Assembly (NCBI RefSeq): GCF_018599245.1
Contig: NZ_JAHEVJ010000001.1
Span: 1 to 64,000 of the forward strand
Reading direction: 5' to 3'
DNA length: 64,000 bases
DNA from: Aliiroseovarius lamellibrachiae
GTDB taxonomy: Bacteria; Pseudomonadota; Alphaproteobacteria; Rhodobacterales; Rhodobacteraceae
The position numbers were made by a program, and so were the translations under genes. This document shows, one piece after another, positions 24,736-34,040 of the stretch. Numbering within the stretch: position 1 is the stretch's first letter; each line of letters begins with the position of its first letter. A model generated the notes under the pieces. That model searched no databases. It had not been told where the DNA came from and saw only the letters and a program-made list of their open reading frames with translations.

Positions 24736-25781
24736 GCAAGGTTCAAGTGGTGACACTGAGCGAGGATGACGCAGAGCAACGCATTGATCGTTGGGTGCGC
24801 CGGATGTTTCCCCATGTGGGGCAGGGGCGCATTGAAAAAGCGTGCCGCAAGGGAGAGATCCGTGTGGACGGCGCCAAGGTGAAAACCTCAACCCGCGTGG
24901 GGCCGGGGTCACAAATCCGCGTGCCGCCCTTTCCGCTGCCCGCTGAAGGCGACGTGAAACCCAAGCCGCAGCCGCGCGTCACGGATGCCGACGCCAAGAT
25001 GATCCAATCCTGCGTTCTCTATCGGGATGAGCATATCATCGCGATCAACAAACCGCCCGGATTGCCCAGCCAGGGGGGGTCAAAACAGACCCGCCATGTG
25101 GATGGTCTGGCCGAGGCGTTGAAGTTTGGCCGTGACGACAAGCCCCGCCTTGTGCACCGTTTGGACAAAGACACCTCGGGGGTGCTTTTGCTGGCGCGCA
25201 CGCAAAAGATGGCAAATGAGCTGACCCGCGCCTTTCGCGCCCGCACCACCCGTAAGATTTATTGGGCCTTGGTCGCGGGTGTGCCGCAGCCCCGTTGGGG
25301 CACTTTGCGTTGGGGGCTTGTGAAAGCGCCCGGTGGCGGGCGCGGCGAAGGCGAGAAAATGATCTGTGTGCATCCGCGCCGCGTGGACAGCACGCCAGAC
25401 GCCAAACGCGCCACCACCGAATATGCGGTGCTTTCAACCCTTGCGACCCGCGGTGCTTGGGTCGCAATGGTGCCGGTCACCGGCCGTACCCACCAGTTGC
25501 GCGCGCATATGGCGGAACTGGGCCACCCAATTGCGGGCGACGGCAAATATGGCGGATCCGGTCAGGAAAACCTTGGTGACGGTTGGGGCGCGATGCTGGG
25601 CGGTGAACTGTCCAAGAAACTGCACCTGCACGCGCGCACCATCAAATTTGAACATCCCGTCACCAAAAAAGAGATCACCATCACCGCCCCCTTGCCCGAC
25701 CATATGCAACGCACCTGGGACTATATGGGCTGGAAAGACAATGATGTGGCCGAAGATCCGTTTGAAGATCAGGATCAATAG
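24732..25781 (+). CDS. rluC: RluA-family 23S rRNA pseudouridine synthase
   Basis: Encodes 349 residues. It has an N-terminal S4 domain (residues 12-70), a linker, then the catalytic domain with RLVHRLDKDTSGVLLLARTQ, containing the catalytic Asp in HRLDKDTSG near residue 145. The GRTHQLRAHMAELGHPIAGD block closes the site. RluC modifies U955/U2504/U2580 of 23S rRNA; RluD-type function is possible. The C-terminus is acidic. It overlaps crcB by 4 bp. Confidence 0.85.
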   Translation: MSKVQVVTLSEDDAEQRIDRWVRRMFPHVGQGRIEKACRKGEIRVDGAKVKTSTRVGPGSQIRVPPFPLPAEGDVKPKPQPRVTDADAKMIQSCVLYRDEHIIAINKPPGLPSQGGSKQTRHVDGLAEALKFGRDDKPRLVHRLDKDTSGVLLLARTQKMANELTRAFRARTTRKIYWALVAGVPQPRWGTLRWGLVKAPGGGRGEGEKMICVHPRRVDSTPDAKRATTEYAVLSTLATRGAWVAMVPVTGRTHQLRAHMAELGHPIAGDGKYGGSGQENLGDGWGAMLGGELSKKLHLHARTIKFEHPVTKKEITITAPLPDHMQRTWDYMGWKDNDVAEDPFEDQDQ

Positions 25782-25799
25782 GGCAGGGCGGAACTGGGC

Positions 25800-26483
25800 A
25801 TGAGCGATTTGCGTTTGGTGGTGTTTGATGTCGATGGCACGCTGATCGACAGCCAGGATTTTATCGTCGAGGCGATGAACCGGGCATTTGGCGACATGGG
25901 TGTTTGCTTACCAACCCGCGCCGAAATCCTGTCGATCGTCGGCCTGTCGCTGAACGAGGCGATCAGCCGTTTGGTGCCAGACATGTCCGCGCGCGATGTG
26001 GACCATGCCACCCAGCAATACAAAGACATGTTCATCAAGCTACGTGCCGAAAAAGGGGGCGAGGCGGCCGCCCCGATGTATCCCGGTGCGCGAAATGCCC
26101 TTGAGGTGTTGCATCAGCGCGACGAAGTGCTGTTGGGCGTGGCCACTGGTAAAGCCAAACGGGGCCTTGATCACGCCTATCACGCCCATGACATTGGGCA
26201 TTTTTTCCTGACCAGTCAGACGGCGGACAACCACCCGTCAAAACCGCACCCGTCGATGCTTCACGCGACCCTGTCTGAGACCGGGGCCGAGGCGCATCAG
26301 GCGGTGATGATTGGCGACACCAGTTTTGACATCGAAATGGGGGTCGCGGCCGGGTTTCACACCATCGGTGTGACATGGGGATATCACGGGTCAGAGGCGT
26401 TGATCTCTGCCGGAGCTGACCGGCTGGTCGATTCTTATGACGCGCTTTTACCGGCGCTGGAACAGATTTGGGGCAAGATATGA
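25800..26483 (+). CDS. HAD-superfamily hydrolase (phosphoglycolate phosphatase-like)
   Basis: Encodes 227 residues. HAD motif I is VFDVDGTLID (nucleophile Asp near residue 9), motif II is in VATGKAKRG, and motif IV is MIGDTSFDIEMG. The cap domain resembles Gph. The substrate is unknown, but the Gph type suggests 2-phosphoglycolate or a similar sugar phosphate. Its TGA overlaps the atp12 ATG. Confidence 0.85.
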   Translation: MSDLRLVVFDVDGTLIDSQDFIVEAMNRAFGDMGVCLPTRAEILSIVGLSLNEAISRLVPDMSARDVDHATQQYKDMFIKLRAEKGGEAAAPMYPGARNALEVLHQRDEVLLGVATGKAKRGLDHAYHAHDIGHFFLTSQTADNHPSKPHPSMLHATLSETGAEAHQAVMIGDTSFDIEMGVAAGFHTIGVTWGYHGSEALISAGADRLVDSYDALLPALEQIWGKI

Positions 26484-27190
26484 GCGCTTGGGCAGCAAAA
26501 AGATTTTGGAAAGAGACCACAGTTGCGGCAACCGAGGGGGGATTTACCGTCGCCCTGGATGGCCGCTTGATCAAAACTCCGGCCAAAACACCCTTGGTGG
26601 TGCCGACCCGTGTATTGGCCGAGGCGATGGCGGTGGAATGGGACGCACAAGAGGAAAAGGTGGACCCAAACACCATGCCGTTTACCCGCATGGCGAACTC
26701 CGCCATCGACAAGGTTGTCCCGCAATTTGCCGAGGTGGCCGACATGTTGGCGGCCTATGGCGACAGCGATCTTTTGTGTTACCGCGCGACCAACCCAGAA
26801 GAGTTGATTGCCCGCCAATCTGCGCTATGGGATCCGGTGCTGGATTGGGCCGAATCGGCCCTAAATGTCCGCCTGATCCCGGTCGCAGGTGTGATCCATG
26901 CCCCACAAAACCCGCAGGATTTGGCCCGGATGACCGCCCGCGTGCATGATTTTTCGCATTTTCAGCTGGCGGCCTTTCACGATCTTGTGTCCATTTCCGG
27001 ATCCTTGGTGCTGGGGTTTGCGGTTTCTGAGGGGCATTTGTCGCCAGAACAGGCCTGGGATCTGTCGCGGGTTGATGAAAAATGGCAGGAAGAGCAATGG
27101 GGCAAGGATGATCTGGCGACCGAACAGGCGGCGGTGAAACGCGACGCATTTATCCATGCCCACCGTTTTTTCCGACATTGCGCCGTATAA
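26480..27190 (+). CDS. ATP12-family F1-ATPase assembly chaperone
   Basis: Encodes 236 residues from ATG 26480, which overlaps the stop of the HAD gene (ATGA); a TTG further upstream is less likely. KRFWKETTVA, the DGRLIKTPAKTPL block and the AVEWDAQEEKVDPNTMPFTR block are typical of ATP12 proteins, which in mitochondria and alphaproteobacteria bind the F1 alpha subunit before assembly. The gene order crcB-rluC-HAD-ATP12 is tight and suggests one transcript. Confidence 0.88.
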   Translation: MSAWAAKRFWKETTVAATEGGFTVALDGRLIKTPAKTPLVVPTRVLAEAMAVEWDAQEEKVDPNTMPFTRMANSAIDKVVPQFAEVADMLAAYGDSDLLCYRATNPEELIARQSALWDPVLDWAESALNVRLIPVAGVIHAPQNPQDLARMTARVHDFSHFQLAAFHDLVSISGSLVLGFAVSEGHLSPEQAWDLSRVDEKWQEEQWGKDDLATEQAAVKRDAFIHAHRFFRHCAV

Positions 27191-27422
27191 ATCCGTCACC
27201 CTGCCAATAATCTTCGCAACCCTCACGTTAGCGTCTGACAGATTCTGTCGCTTTCCCCTGCGTCATGTATTTATATTTTCGATGTAACCCTTGACGAATT
27301 CTGATGAATTTGCACAAACTCTTGGCACGCTGAGAGGGGGGAGAGCCCTTTCGCAAACTGACCCACGGCCATTTGGCCGATAAGAATGCCCGAAAATCGG
27401 GTGAACTCAGGAAGAGGTAAAA

Positions 27423-28442
27423 ATGAAAAAAACCGTATTTCTTGGCGCATTGACTGTCGCCGGACTTGCTGCTGGTGCTTCGGCAGCTGCGACGCTTGAT
27501 GATGTCAAAGCCCGCGGTAAATTGAACTGTGGTGTGACCACCGGCCTTGTTGGCTTTGCGGCACCTGACGCAAACGGCAACTGGGAAGGTTTCGACGTTG
27601 CGGTCTGCCGCGCGGTTGCTGCTGCTGTTCTTGGCGATGCAAACGCTGTTGAATTCGTTCCAACCACCGGTAAAACACGTTTCACCGCGCTGGCATCTGG
27701 CGAAGTTGACATGCTGGCGCGTAACACCACTTGGACGCTGTCTCGCGACGCTGACCTGAAGTTCACATTTGTTGGTGTGAACTACTATGACGGCCAAGGC
27801 TTCATGGTACACAAAGACATGGGCGTCAGCTCGGCGAAAGAACTGGATGGTGCAACTGTTTGTATCCAAACCGGGACCACCACCGAATTGAACTTGGCCG
27901 ATTTCTTCCGTGCCAACAACATCAGCTATGAGCCGGTTCCGATCGAAACCAACGCTGAAGGTCAGCAACAGTACCTTGCCGGTGCGTGCGACACCTACAC
28001 CACCGATGCGTCGGGTCTGGCCGCAACACGCGCCACATTTGAAGATCCATCAGCGCATGTTGTTCTTCCGGAAATCATTTCGAAAGAGCCACTTGGTCCG
28101 CTTGTTCGCCACGGCGACAACGAGTGGGGCGACATTGTCCGCTGGACATTGAACGCGCTGATCTCGGCTGAAGAGCTGGGTATCACATCGGCAAACATCG
28201 GTGAATTGTCGGCTGCGGCTGGCGACAACCCAGAAATCAACCGTATTCTTGGTACCGAAGGCAACCTGGGCGAAATGCTTGGTCTGGATGCTGAATGGGC
28301 CAAACGTGCGATTATGGCTGGCGGTAACTACGGCGAAGTCTTTGCGAAAAACATCGGCGAAGACACACCGATCGCTCTGGCCCGTGGCCTGAACGCTCAG
28401 TGGCAAGACGGTGGCCTGATTTACTCACCACCCTTCCGCTAA
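27423..28442 (+). CDS. aapJ: General L-amino acid ABC transporter, periplasmic binding protein
   Basis: Encodes 339 residues with a Sec signal (MKKTVFLGALTVAGLAAGAS, cleavage near ASAAA). It corresponds to AapJ of Rhizobium and BztA of Rhodobacter, which bind glutamate, glutamine, aspartate and other L-amino acids. The blocks KARGKLNCGVTTGLVGF and DTYTTDASGLA are characteristic. AGGAAGAGG precedes the ATG. A hairpin with a short T-run follows and would let this gene be expressed at a higher level than the membrane subunits. Confidence 0.92.
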   Translation: MKKTVFLGALTVAGLAAGASAAATLDDVKARGKLNCGVTTGLVGFAAPDANGNWEGFDVAVCRAVAAAVLGDANAVEFVPTTGKTRFTALASGEVDMLARNTTWTLSRDADLKFTFVGVNYYDGQGFMVHKDMGVSSAKELDGATVCIQTGTTTELNLADFFRANNISYEPVPIETNAEGQQQYLAGACDTYTTDASGLAATRATFEDPSAHVVLPEIISKEPLGPLVRHGDNEWGDIVRWTLNALISAEELGITSANIGELSAAAGDNPEINRILGTEGNLGEMLGLDAEWAKRAIMAGGNYGEVFAKNIGEDTPIALARGLNAQWQDGGLIYSPPFR

Positions 28443-28451
28443 TTACATCTG

Positions 28452-28484
28452 AAAGGGGCGTGGAAATTCCACGCCCCTTTCTTC
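28452..28484 (+). terminator. Intrinsic terminator/attenuator between aapJ and aapQ
   Basis: AAAGGGGCGTGGAA / TTCCACGCCCCTTT forms a perfect 14-bp stem followed by a C/T-rich tail. Hairpins at this position stabilise the binding-protein mRNA in many ABC operons. Confidence 0.75.
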
Positions 28485-28565
28485 TTTACGTGACCGCACT
28501 CTGGCAGAGCGCGCCGAAACGGCGCAGACAAAAACAAAAATGCCAGAGGCTACGGGGATGTCCTT

Positions 28566-29828
28566 ATGACAACGACTACAGACCCTCATCAGGGCCAGTT
28601 CCGTCTGTCGATGCTTTTGTACGACAGCCGCTACCGCTCGATGACCATTCAGATTATTGCCCTTATCGGCTTTCTGTTGCTTCTCGGCTGGATCTTTTCA
28701 AACACCGCACAAAACCTGACCGACCTGGGTAAAGAACCCAGTTTCCGGTTCATGGGGGAACCTGCGGGGTATGATATCAACCAGCGACTTTTAGAATATT
28801 CCAACCAAGACACCCATTTGCGTGCGGCCCTGATCGGGCTGTTGAACACGCTGTTGGTGGCGGCGTTGGGCTGTATCACGGCCACCGTTCTGGGCGTGAT
28901 CATTGGCGTGCTGCGCCTGTCGCCAAACTGGATCATTTCACGCCTGTCGGCCGTTTATGTGGAAATGTTCCGCAACGTGCCGGTGCTGTTGTGGATTGTG
29001 TTCATCATGGCGATCTTGATCGAGACATTGCCGTCGCCAAGCGCCTTTCGAAAAGGCGAGGCGTCACTGTCGCTTTGGGATTCTGTTGCGGTCACAAACC
29101 GCGGCATTTACATCCCAGAGCCATTGTTCACAAACACGCTTGGCAACCTGCATCTCTTTGGGAACAGCAGCCTTCGGTTTGACGTCAGTCTTGATTTGAT
29201 TGCCATTTTGGCGGTGTTCATCGGCGGTCTTCTGACCTCTGGTCTGATCAAACGCCGTGCGGATCACACGCAAGAGGCCACCGGCACCCGTCCGACCACA
29301 TGGTACTGGCGTCTGGGTGTTGTGGTGATCCCAACCTCGATTGTGCTTGTCCTGTTGGGCCTGCACTGGGGATATCCCGAGCTGAAGGGCTTTAACTTCA
29401 AAGGCGGGACGCATCTGCGCAACTCGCTGATTGCCCTGTGGCTGGCCCTGTCCGTCTATACGGCGGCCTTTATTGCCGAGATTGTCCGCGCGGGCATTTT
29501 GGCGATTTCCAAAGGTCAATCCGAGGCGGCTGGCGCATTGGGGCTTCGTTCAAATCGCACCATGTCCTTGGTGATCCTGCCGCAAGCCTTGCGCGTGATC
29601 ATTCCACCGCTGATTTCCAACTATCTCAACCTGACCAAAAACTCGTCTTTGGCGATTGCGGTTGGGTATATGGACATCACGGGGACGTTGGGGGGCATCA
29701 CCATGAACCAAACCGGGCGCGAGCTTGAGACGGTTCTTCTGTTGATGCTTGTCTACCTCGCCATCTCGCTGACAATTTCCAGCGTGATGAACTGGTACAA
29801 CGAATCTGTGAAGCTGAAGGAGCGCTGA
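28566..29828 (+). CDS. aapQ: General L-amino acid ABC transporter, permease AapQ/BztB
   Basis: Encodes 420 residues. The inner-membrane permease has an N-terminal helix, a periplasmic stretch, then HisM-type helices. The EAA loop, EAAGALGLRSNRTMSLVILPQ, is shortened here to its recognisable core near residue 320. The long N-terminal insertion is typical of AapQ. It is one of two permeases of the hetero-oligomeric transporter and ends one base before aapM. Confidence 0.9.
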   Translation: MTTTTDPHQGQFRLSMLLYDSRYRSMTIQIIALIGFLLLLGWIFSNTAQNLTDLGKEPSFRFMGEPAGYDINQRLLEYSNQDTHLRAALIGLLNTLLVAALGCITATVLGVIIGVLRLSPNWIISRLSAVYVEMFRNVPVLLWIVFIMAILIETLPSPSAFRKGEASLSLWDSVAVTNRGIYIPEPLFTNTLGNLHLFGNSSLRFDVSLDLIAILAVFIGGLLTSGLIKRRADHTQEATGTRPTTWYWRLGVVVIPTSIVLVLLGLHWGYPELKGFNFKGGTHLRNSLIALWLALSVYTAAFIAEIVRAGILAISKGQSEAAGALGLRSNRTMSLVILPQALRVIIPPLISNYLNLTKNSSLAIAVGYMDITGTLGGITMNQTGRELETVLLLMLVYLAISLTISSVMNWYNESVKLKER

Positions 29829-29829
29829 T

Positions 29830-31320
29830 ATGTCTGATATGTCTTATGTCCGCTCTGATATGTTGCCCGAACGCACCCCACCCGCATCGTCGGTTGGTTT
29901 TGTGGGCTGGGCAAGAGCAAACCTGTTTAACGGGGTCGTCAATTCGATCCTGACCATCGTGTCGCTTGTCTTGATCTTTTTTGTGCTGGCGGCACTTTTG
30001 CCTTGGCTCTTTTCACCGACTTGGAACAGCGGCTCGCTGAACGAATGTCGTGAGATCCTGAACGGCCATGAAGGGGCCTGTTGGGGTGTGATCCACGAAC
30101 GCTGGCAACAGCTTCTTTATGGGTTCTATCCAAACGGATCAGAGGCCGGCACTGTTGATCAACGCTGGCGTCCAAATCTGGCCTTCTTGTTGCTGTTCGT
30201 GGCGGTTATTCCGGTGCTTTTCAACATGATCTCGCGTCGGATGAACTGGGTGCTGTTGCTGGTGGCGCTGTCTTATGGCGCTTACGCTGTTGGCGGCACG
30301 CTTGGCATGATCACTGTTGTGGTCCTGCTGGCGGCGGCTGTGATTGTTGGCTACAAAGCGTTCAGCACTGACAAAGCGGCCCGCGCTGCTGAGATTGAAG
30401 CAGGGGCAAAACGCCTGCCCAATCCGTTGATCTTTTCCGCGATCTTCCCTTTCGTGGTGCCCTTCCTTCTGTGGGGTGGGTCCATTTGGGTCTTTGTTGG
30501 CGCAGCCCTTGGGTTTGTGCTGGCGGGCTTGGCCTATCGCTATCTGTCAGCCGCTGTCGGCAGCTTGGCCGGGATGATCATCTCGGTTCTGGTGGCGATT
30601 GTCTGGTGGCTGTTCTTGATCGGACCCTTCGCCAGCGCAATGGATGCGATCCTGCCAATCGCTTTGGAACAAATCGAAAGCCGGAAATTTGGTGGCTTTA
30701 TGCTGTCGATCACCATTGGGGTTGTCGCCATTGGCATCTCGCTTCCCATCGGGATCGTGCTTGCCTTGGGCCGTCAGTCGGATCTGTTGATCGTCAAGGC
30801 GCTGTCTGTTGGTTTCATCGAGTTCATTCGCGGTGTGCCTCTGATCACGCTCTTGTTTGTGGCCTCAACGCTTCTGAACATCTTCCTGCCGCCGGGCACC
30901 AATTTTGACATCATCCTTCGGGTACTGATCATGGTGACCCTGTTTGCCTCGGCCTATATGGCAGAGGTGGTGCGGGGTGGTCTGGCCGCGCTTCCAAAAG
31001 GCCAATATGAGGCCGCGGACGCGCTGGGACTTGATTACTGGAAGGCACAACGGCTGATCATCATGCCGCAAGCCCTCAAGATCTCTATCCCGGGGATCGT
31101 TTCAACCTTCATCGGCGTCTTCAAAGACACGGTGCTGGTGTCGATCATCGGCCTTCTGGACCCGCTGGGTCTGTCCAATGCCATCCGTGCGGATCAGGCG
31201 TGGAACGGTGTGGTGTGGGAGCTTTACGGCTTCATCGCCTTCATGTTCTTCGTGTTCTGTTTTTCTATGTCCCGCTATTCGATGTATCTTGAACGTCGTC
31301 TACGCACGGGTCACAAATAA
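29830..31320 (+). CDS. aapM: General L-amino acid ABC transporter, permease AapM/BztC
   Basis: Encodes 496 residues, longer than the roughly 385-440 of many AapM proteins, because of extra hydrophobic segments between about residues 110 and 260. The C-terminal permease domain has the EAA motif YEAADALGLDYWKAQRLI and PQALKISIPGIV. With aapQ it forms the membrane channel. It is followed 11 bases later by the ATPase gene with AAAGGAG between. Confidence 0.9.
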   Translation: MSDMSYVRSDMLPERTPPASSVGFVGWARANLFNGVVNSILTIVSLVLIFFVLAALLPWLFSPTWNSGSLNECREILNGHEGACWGVIHERWQQLLYGFYPNGSEAGTVDQRWRPNLAFLLLFVAVIPVLFNMISRRMNWVLLLVALSYGAYAVGGTLGMITVVVLLAAAVIVGYKAFSTDKAARAAEIEAGAKRLPNPLIFSAIFPFVVPFLLWGGSIWVFVGAALGFVLAGLAYRYLSAAVGSLAGMIISVLVAIVWWLFLIGPFASAMDAILPIALEQIESRKFGGFMLSITIGVVAIGISLPIGIVLALGRQSDLLIVKALSVGFIEFIRGVPLITLLFVASTLLNIFLPPGTNFDIILRVLIMVTLFASAYMAEVVRGGLAALPKGQYEAADALGLDYWKAQRLIIMPQALKISIPGIVSTFIGVFKDTVLVSIIGLLDPLGLSNAIRADQAWNGVVWELYGFIAFMFFVFCFSMSRYSMYLERRLRTGHK

Positions 31321-31331
31321 AGGAGTAGGGT

Positions 31332-32117
31332 ATGTCTTCAATTACTCTCGACCATCACGCAGACCGCTCGGCCATGAAAGTGTCAGATCAGGTTGCCATC
31401 GACATCCGTGGGATGAACAAATGGTACGGTGCGTTTCACGTACTGCGCGACATTGATCTGACCGTCTATGAAGGCGAACGGATTGTTATTGCGGGGCCTT
31501 CGGGGTCCGGTAAATCCACGCTCATCCGCTGTATCAACCGGCTGGAAGAGCACCAAGAAGGGCAGATCATCGTTGACGGAACCGAGCTGACCTCGGATCT
31601 GAAAAACGTCGATAAAGTGCGTTCCGAAGTGGGGATGGTGTTTCAACACTTCAACCTCTTCCCGCATCTGACCATTCTGGAAAACTGCACGCTGGCCCCC
31701 ATCTGGGTGCGCAAGACGCCCCGTAAAGAGGCGGAAGAAGTGGCGATGCATTTCCTTGAAAAAGTGAAGATCCCAGAGCAGGCCCATAAATATCCGGGCA
31801 TGCTTTCAGGTGGTCAGCAACAGCGTGTGGCGATTGCCCGTTCGCTGTGCATGATGCCGCGCATTATGCTTTTCGATGAACCCACCTCGGCGCTTGACCC
31901 CGAGATGATCAAAGAAGTGCTGGAAACCATGGTGTCACTCGCAGAAGAAGGCATGACCATGCTCTGCGTGACCCACGAAATGGGCTTCGCCAAAGAGGTC
32001 GCCAACCGCGTGATCTTTATGGACCAAGGGCAGATTGTGGAACAGAACGAACCAGAAGAGTTCTTCAACAACCCACAATCCGAACGCACCAAATTGTTCC
32101 TCAGCCAGATCCTGTAA
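31332..32117 (+). CDS. aapP: General L-amino acid ABC transporter, ATPase AapP/BztD
   Basis: Encodes 261 residues. Walker [10 protein letters not shown] near residue 55, signature [15 protein letters not shown] and Walker [15 protein letters not shown] identify the ATPase of a polar-amino-acid transporter. It powers uptake by the AapJQM complex. It is the last gene of the operon and is followed by a strong terminator. Confidence 0.94.
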   Translation: MSSITLDHHADRSAMKVSDQVAIDIRGMNKWYGAFHVLRDIDLTVYEGERIVIAGPSGSGKSTLIRCINRLEEHQEGQIIVDGTELTSDLKNVDKVRSEVGMVFQHFNLFPHLTILENCTLAPIWVRKTPRKEAEEVAMHFLEKVKIPEQAHKYPGMLSGGQQQRVAIARSLCMMPRIMLFDEPTSALDPEMIKEVLETMVSLAEEGMTMLCVTHEMGFAKEVANRVIFMDQGQIVEQNEPEEFFNNPQSERTKLFLSQIL

Positions 32118-32136
32118 TCTCGCTGACCACGATATT

Positions 32137-32170
32137 AAAACGCCCCGGAGCTTGCTGCGGGGCGTTTTCT
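32137..32170. terminator. Terminator after aapP
   Basis: AAAACGCCCCG / CGGGGCGTTTT palindrome with flanking A and T runs; it can function in both directions. Confidence 0.88.
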
Positions 32171-32221
32171 TTTGCCCAGAACGACACCCCTAACGCTTCG
32201 GTGGCCTCGCTCCGCTCGGCG

Positions 32222-32263
32222 GATTTTCTTGCCTTCGGCGAAGGTATTTTTGGCAAGAAAAAG
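32222..32263 (+). repeat. Dispersed repeat D, copy 1
   Basis: A 42-bp block containing TTTCTTGCCTTCGGCGAAGG and ending GGCAAGAAAAAG, itself palindromic at the ends (TTTCTTGCC/GGCAAGAAA). It is nearly identical to 62332-62373, and both copies are followed about 20-160 bp later by a TTGCC-TAAATA-CTCGGGG block. Confidence 0.7.
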
Positions 32264-32362
32264 TAACGTGCGATTAACCAAGATCTGACAGGCTGAACTT
32301 ACGGTACAGGCGGAGGCGCCGATGGCCGTGCAAGGAAAAGAGACAGGATCTCTTGGCAAAAG

Positions 32363-32390
32363 AGGGTCGCAAACCGCGCCCTCTTTTTCT
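32363..32390 (+). terminator. Orphan intrinsic terminator
   Basis: AGAGGG/CCCTCT arms with a GC-rich centre and TTTTTCT. No protein gene ends upstream within 240 bp (aapP already has its own terminator), so it could end a short untranslated RNA starting near 32290. Confidence 0.5.
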
Positions 32391-32508
32391 TGCCTAAAAT
32401 ACCTCGGGGGTTCGAGGGTGTCTTAAAACGGCCCCGGCGACCGTTTGCCCGAAGAGCGGGCGGAGCCCATTGCAAGGCCCATGGGCAGCGCCCCTATGTG
32501 TTGCGATC

Positions 32509-32880
32509 CTAATGCCGGTCTCGTTTAAACTGCGTGATCCCGGCGACATCAGGCAACCAGCTCTCTCGTCGTTTGGTCCAGCATTCATAACTTGGCTGAA
32601 ACTGGTCCGGGGCATCCATAGCCCCAAGGTGCAACTCGATCTCATTTCCGCTGCGTGCAAAGACGGATGAACCACAGGTTGGGCAGAAATGTCGCCCATG
32701 AAACTCCTGTGTGGCCCCGGTGATCTCTACCGCGTCTTGCGCAAAGATTGCGGCCGCATAAAAAAGCGCGCCGTGGTGTTTTCGACAGTCATTACAATGG
32801 CATATTCCAACGCGGTCTGGGGCGCCGGTGGCGGTGAAGCGTAGTTTCCCGCAAAGACATCCACCCGAATGCTGTTCCAT
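32509..32880 (-). CDS. GFA/CENP-V-domain zinc protein
   Basis: Encodes 123 residues. The zinc-binding cysteines of the GFA (glutathione-dependent formaldehyde-activating) fold are present: CLCG near residue 8, CHCNDC near 27, and CPTCGS near 89. Most such proteins are of unknown function and few are true S-hydroxymethylglutathione synthases, so I do not assign a reaction. It is a single gene downstream of the SixA-like gene, in the same direction, with a 21-bp gap. Confidence 0.8.
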   Translation of the reverse strand: MEQHSGGCLCGKLRFTATGAPDRVGICHCNDCRKHHGALFYAAAIFAQDAVEITGATQEFHGRHFCPTCGSSVFARSGNEIELHLGAMDAPDQFQPSYECWTKRRESWLPDVAGITQFKRDRH

Positions 32881-32901
32881 CTGACGCGTGCCCCCTTGAT
32901 C

Positions 32902-33405
32902 CTAAATCAGCTCGCGCGGCACCACAAATTCGACCACACGACCGCTTTTCCATTGCACCTGTGACCAATCGTCGGCGTCAAATTCAATCACCGCTGTGGC
33001 ACCCGTTGGATAGTGGCTGAACTTCTCATGATTGGGCGTCTCAGCCACCAATTTGCGCGCCATATAGGCAGAGCCGGGGTTATGCGCGACCATCATCACG
33101 GTCTTGCCCTCTGCCATCGCCAGCACGTTGCGCATCGCGTCCGCGTCGGCCAGATAAAGCGCATCTGTGAACTGCGCCTCTGGGTCACCCACCATCGTCT
33201 CGGCAATATGTGTCCATGTCTGGCGGGTGCGCAAAGCGCCCGAGCACAGCACCTCATCCGGGACCAGGCCATGATCCGCCATCCAGCGCCCAATGGCCTT
33301 GGCTGAGGCGCGCCCCCGCTTGTTCAGCGGGCGGTCATGGTCGGCCAGATCGGCGTCTCCCCAACTGGATTTTGCGTGGCGGGTCAGGATCAGGGTCAGG
33401 GTCAT
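32902..33405 (-). CDS. SixA-like histidine phosphatase
   Basis: Encodes 167 residues from ATG 33405, which overlaps the stop of the preceding gene (ATGA). The phosphohistidine phosphatase signature LILTRHAKSSWGD has the catalytic RH, and HNPG near residue 111 holds the second His. SixA acts on phosphohistidine of HPt/PTS proteins; small-molecule substrates are also possible. It is the last gene of a coupled trio with the ferredoxin-like and hydroxylase genes. Confidence 0.85.
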   Translation of the reverse strand: MTLTLILTRHAKSSWGDADLADHDRPLNKRGRASAKAIGRWMADHGLVPDEVLCSGALRTRQTWTHIAETMVGDPEAQFTDALYLADADAMRNVLAMAEGKTVMMVAHNPGSAYMARKLVAETPNHEKFSHYPTGATAVIEFDADDWSQVQWKSGRVVEFVVPRELI

Positions 33406-34040
33406 GTCGGATGAAACGCTTTCATGTGAAAATGGGATTGCTCCGCCAGCCTGCCATAGGTTTGTGACACAGGGCAAACAGATCGCACCAAACACCCCTG
33501 CGTCAGACAGGCCTTGCCCTCTTTTGTGTCGAGATGGGCGTGACATCGCGCAACATCATACCCATCGCCGTTCAATGCCCCCACCGGGCAGGCGGTTTGA
33601 CACGGGGCGGTGCAGGTGGTGCAAGGGGGCGTGGGCGTGGCGGGCAGATCCAACAGATAGGGCAGGCGCAACGCCCCGCGAAAGCTGACCCACAACCCGG
33701 CGCGATCATGCACCAACAAGGTGACGGGCGATTGCCACGCGCGGCCTGACTGCATCGCCCAGCTGAAAAACGGTGCATAGGGTGGGCCGTCTGACGGGAA
33801 CAGCGCTGTGCCCCCAAATTGCTGTGCCAAAGGCGCGATCACCCGCTTTGACCAACGATCCATCGGGTCCGGCGCGCCGTCACCGGCCTCAGGCGCGGAT
33901 GAGAACACGGCCCAAAATCCCGGCTCATGCGGCCCCAGCAAAAGCACCGTGTCAGCCCCCTCATGCAGAGCGCCAAACACATCAAGCTGCACCGCTTGGG
34001 CGGCTTTTGTGATCTCACCCAAGCTCGCAGGCGCGGTCAT
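33402..34040 (-). CDS. 4Fe-4S ferredoxin-like protein
   Basis: Encodes 212 residues from ATG 34040 (overlapping the upstream gene's stop by ATGA). The first 130 residues have no named domain; the last third carries clustered cysteines, CTTCTAPCQTACPVGAL then CHAH and the CLTQGCLVRSVCP run, consistent with two Fe-S clusters. The arrangement resembles the C-terminal part of QueG-like proteins, but the corrinoid-binding domain is absent. It may be a redox partner; the coupling to a di-iron hydroxylase gene on one side suggests, but does not show, electron supply to it. Confidence 0.7.
   Translation of the reverse strand: MTAPASLGEITKAAQAVQLDVFGALHEGADTVLLLGPHEPGFWAVFSSAPEAGDGAPDPMDRWSKRVIAPLAQQFGGTALFPSDGPPYAPFFSWAMQSGRAWQSPVTLLVHDRAGLWVSFRGALRLPYLLDLPATPTPPCTTCTAPCQTACPVGALNGDGYDVARCHAHLDTKEGKACLTQGCLVRSVCPVSQTYGRLAEQSHFHMKAFHPT

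Larger units (their letters stand above)
32171..32508. other. Repeat-rich gene-free stretch
   Basis: No gene is supported. It holds repeat D (32222-32263), a terminator without an upstream gene (32363-32390), a C-like repeat block TTTTTCTTGCCTAAAATACC (from 32384) and a 'GGCCCATGGGCAGCGCCC' palindromic block near 32475-32495. Confidence 0.5.

Noticed and set aside
27320-27350. Sigma54-type promoter (TTGGCACG) upstream of aapJ
   Set aside because: The GG element is present, but GG instead of GC occupies the -12 position, so the consensus fails.
33402-34040. Epoxyqueuosine reductase QueG
   Set aside because: Only the Fe-S-like cysteine region resembles QueG; the corrinoid-binding part is absent and the length is too short.
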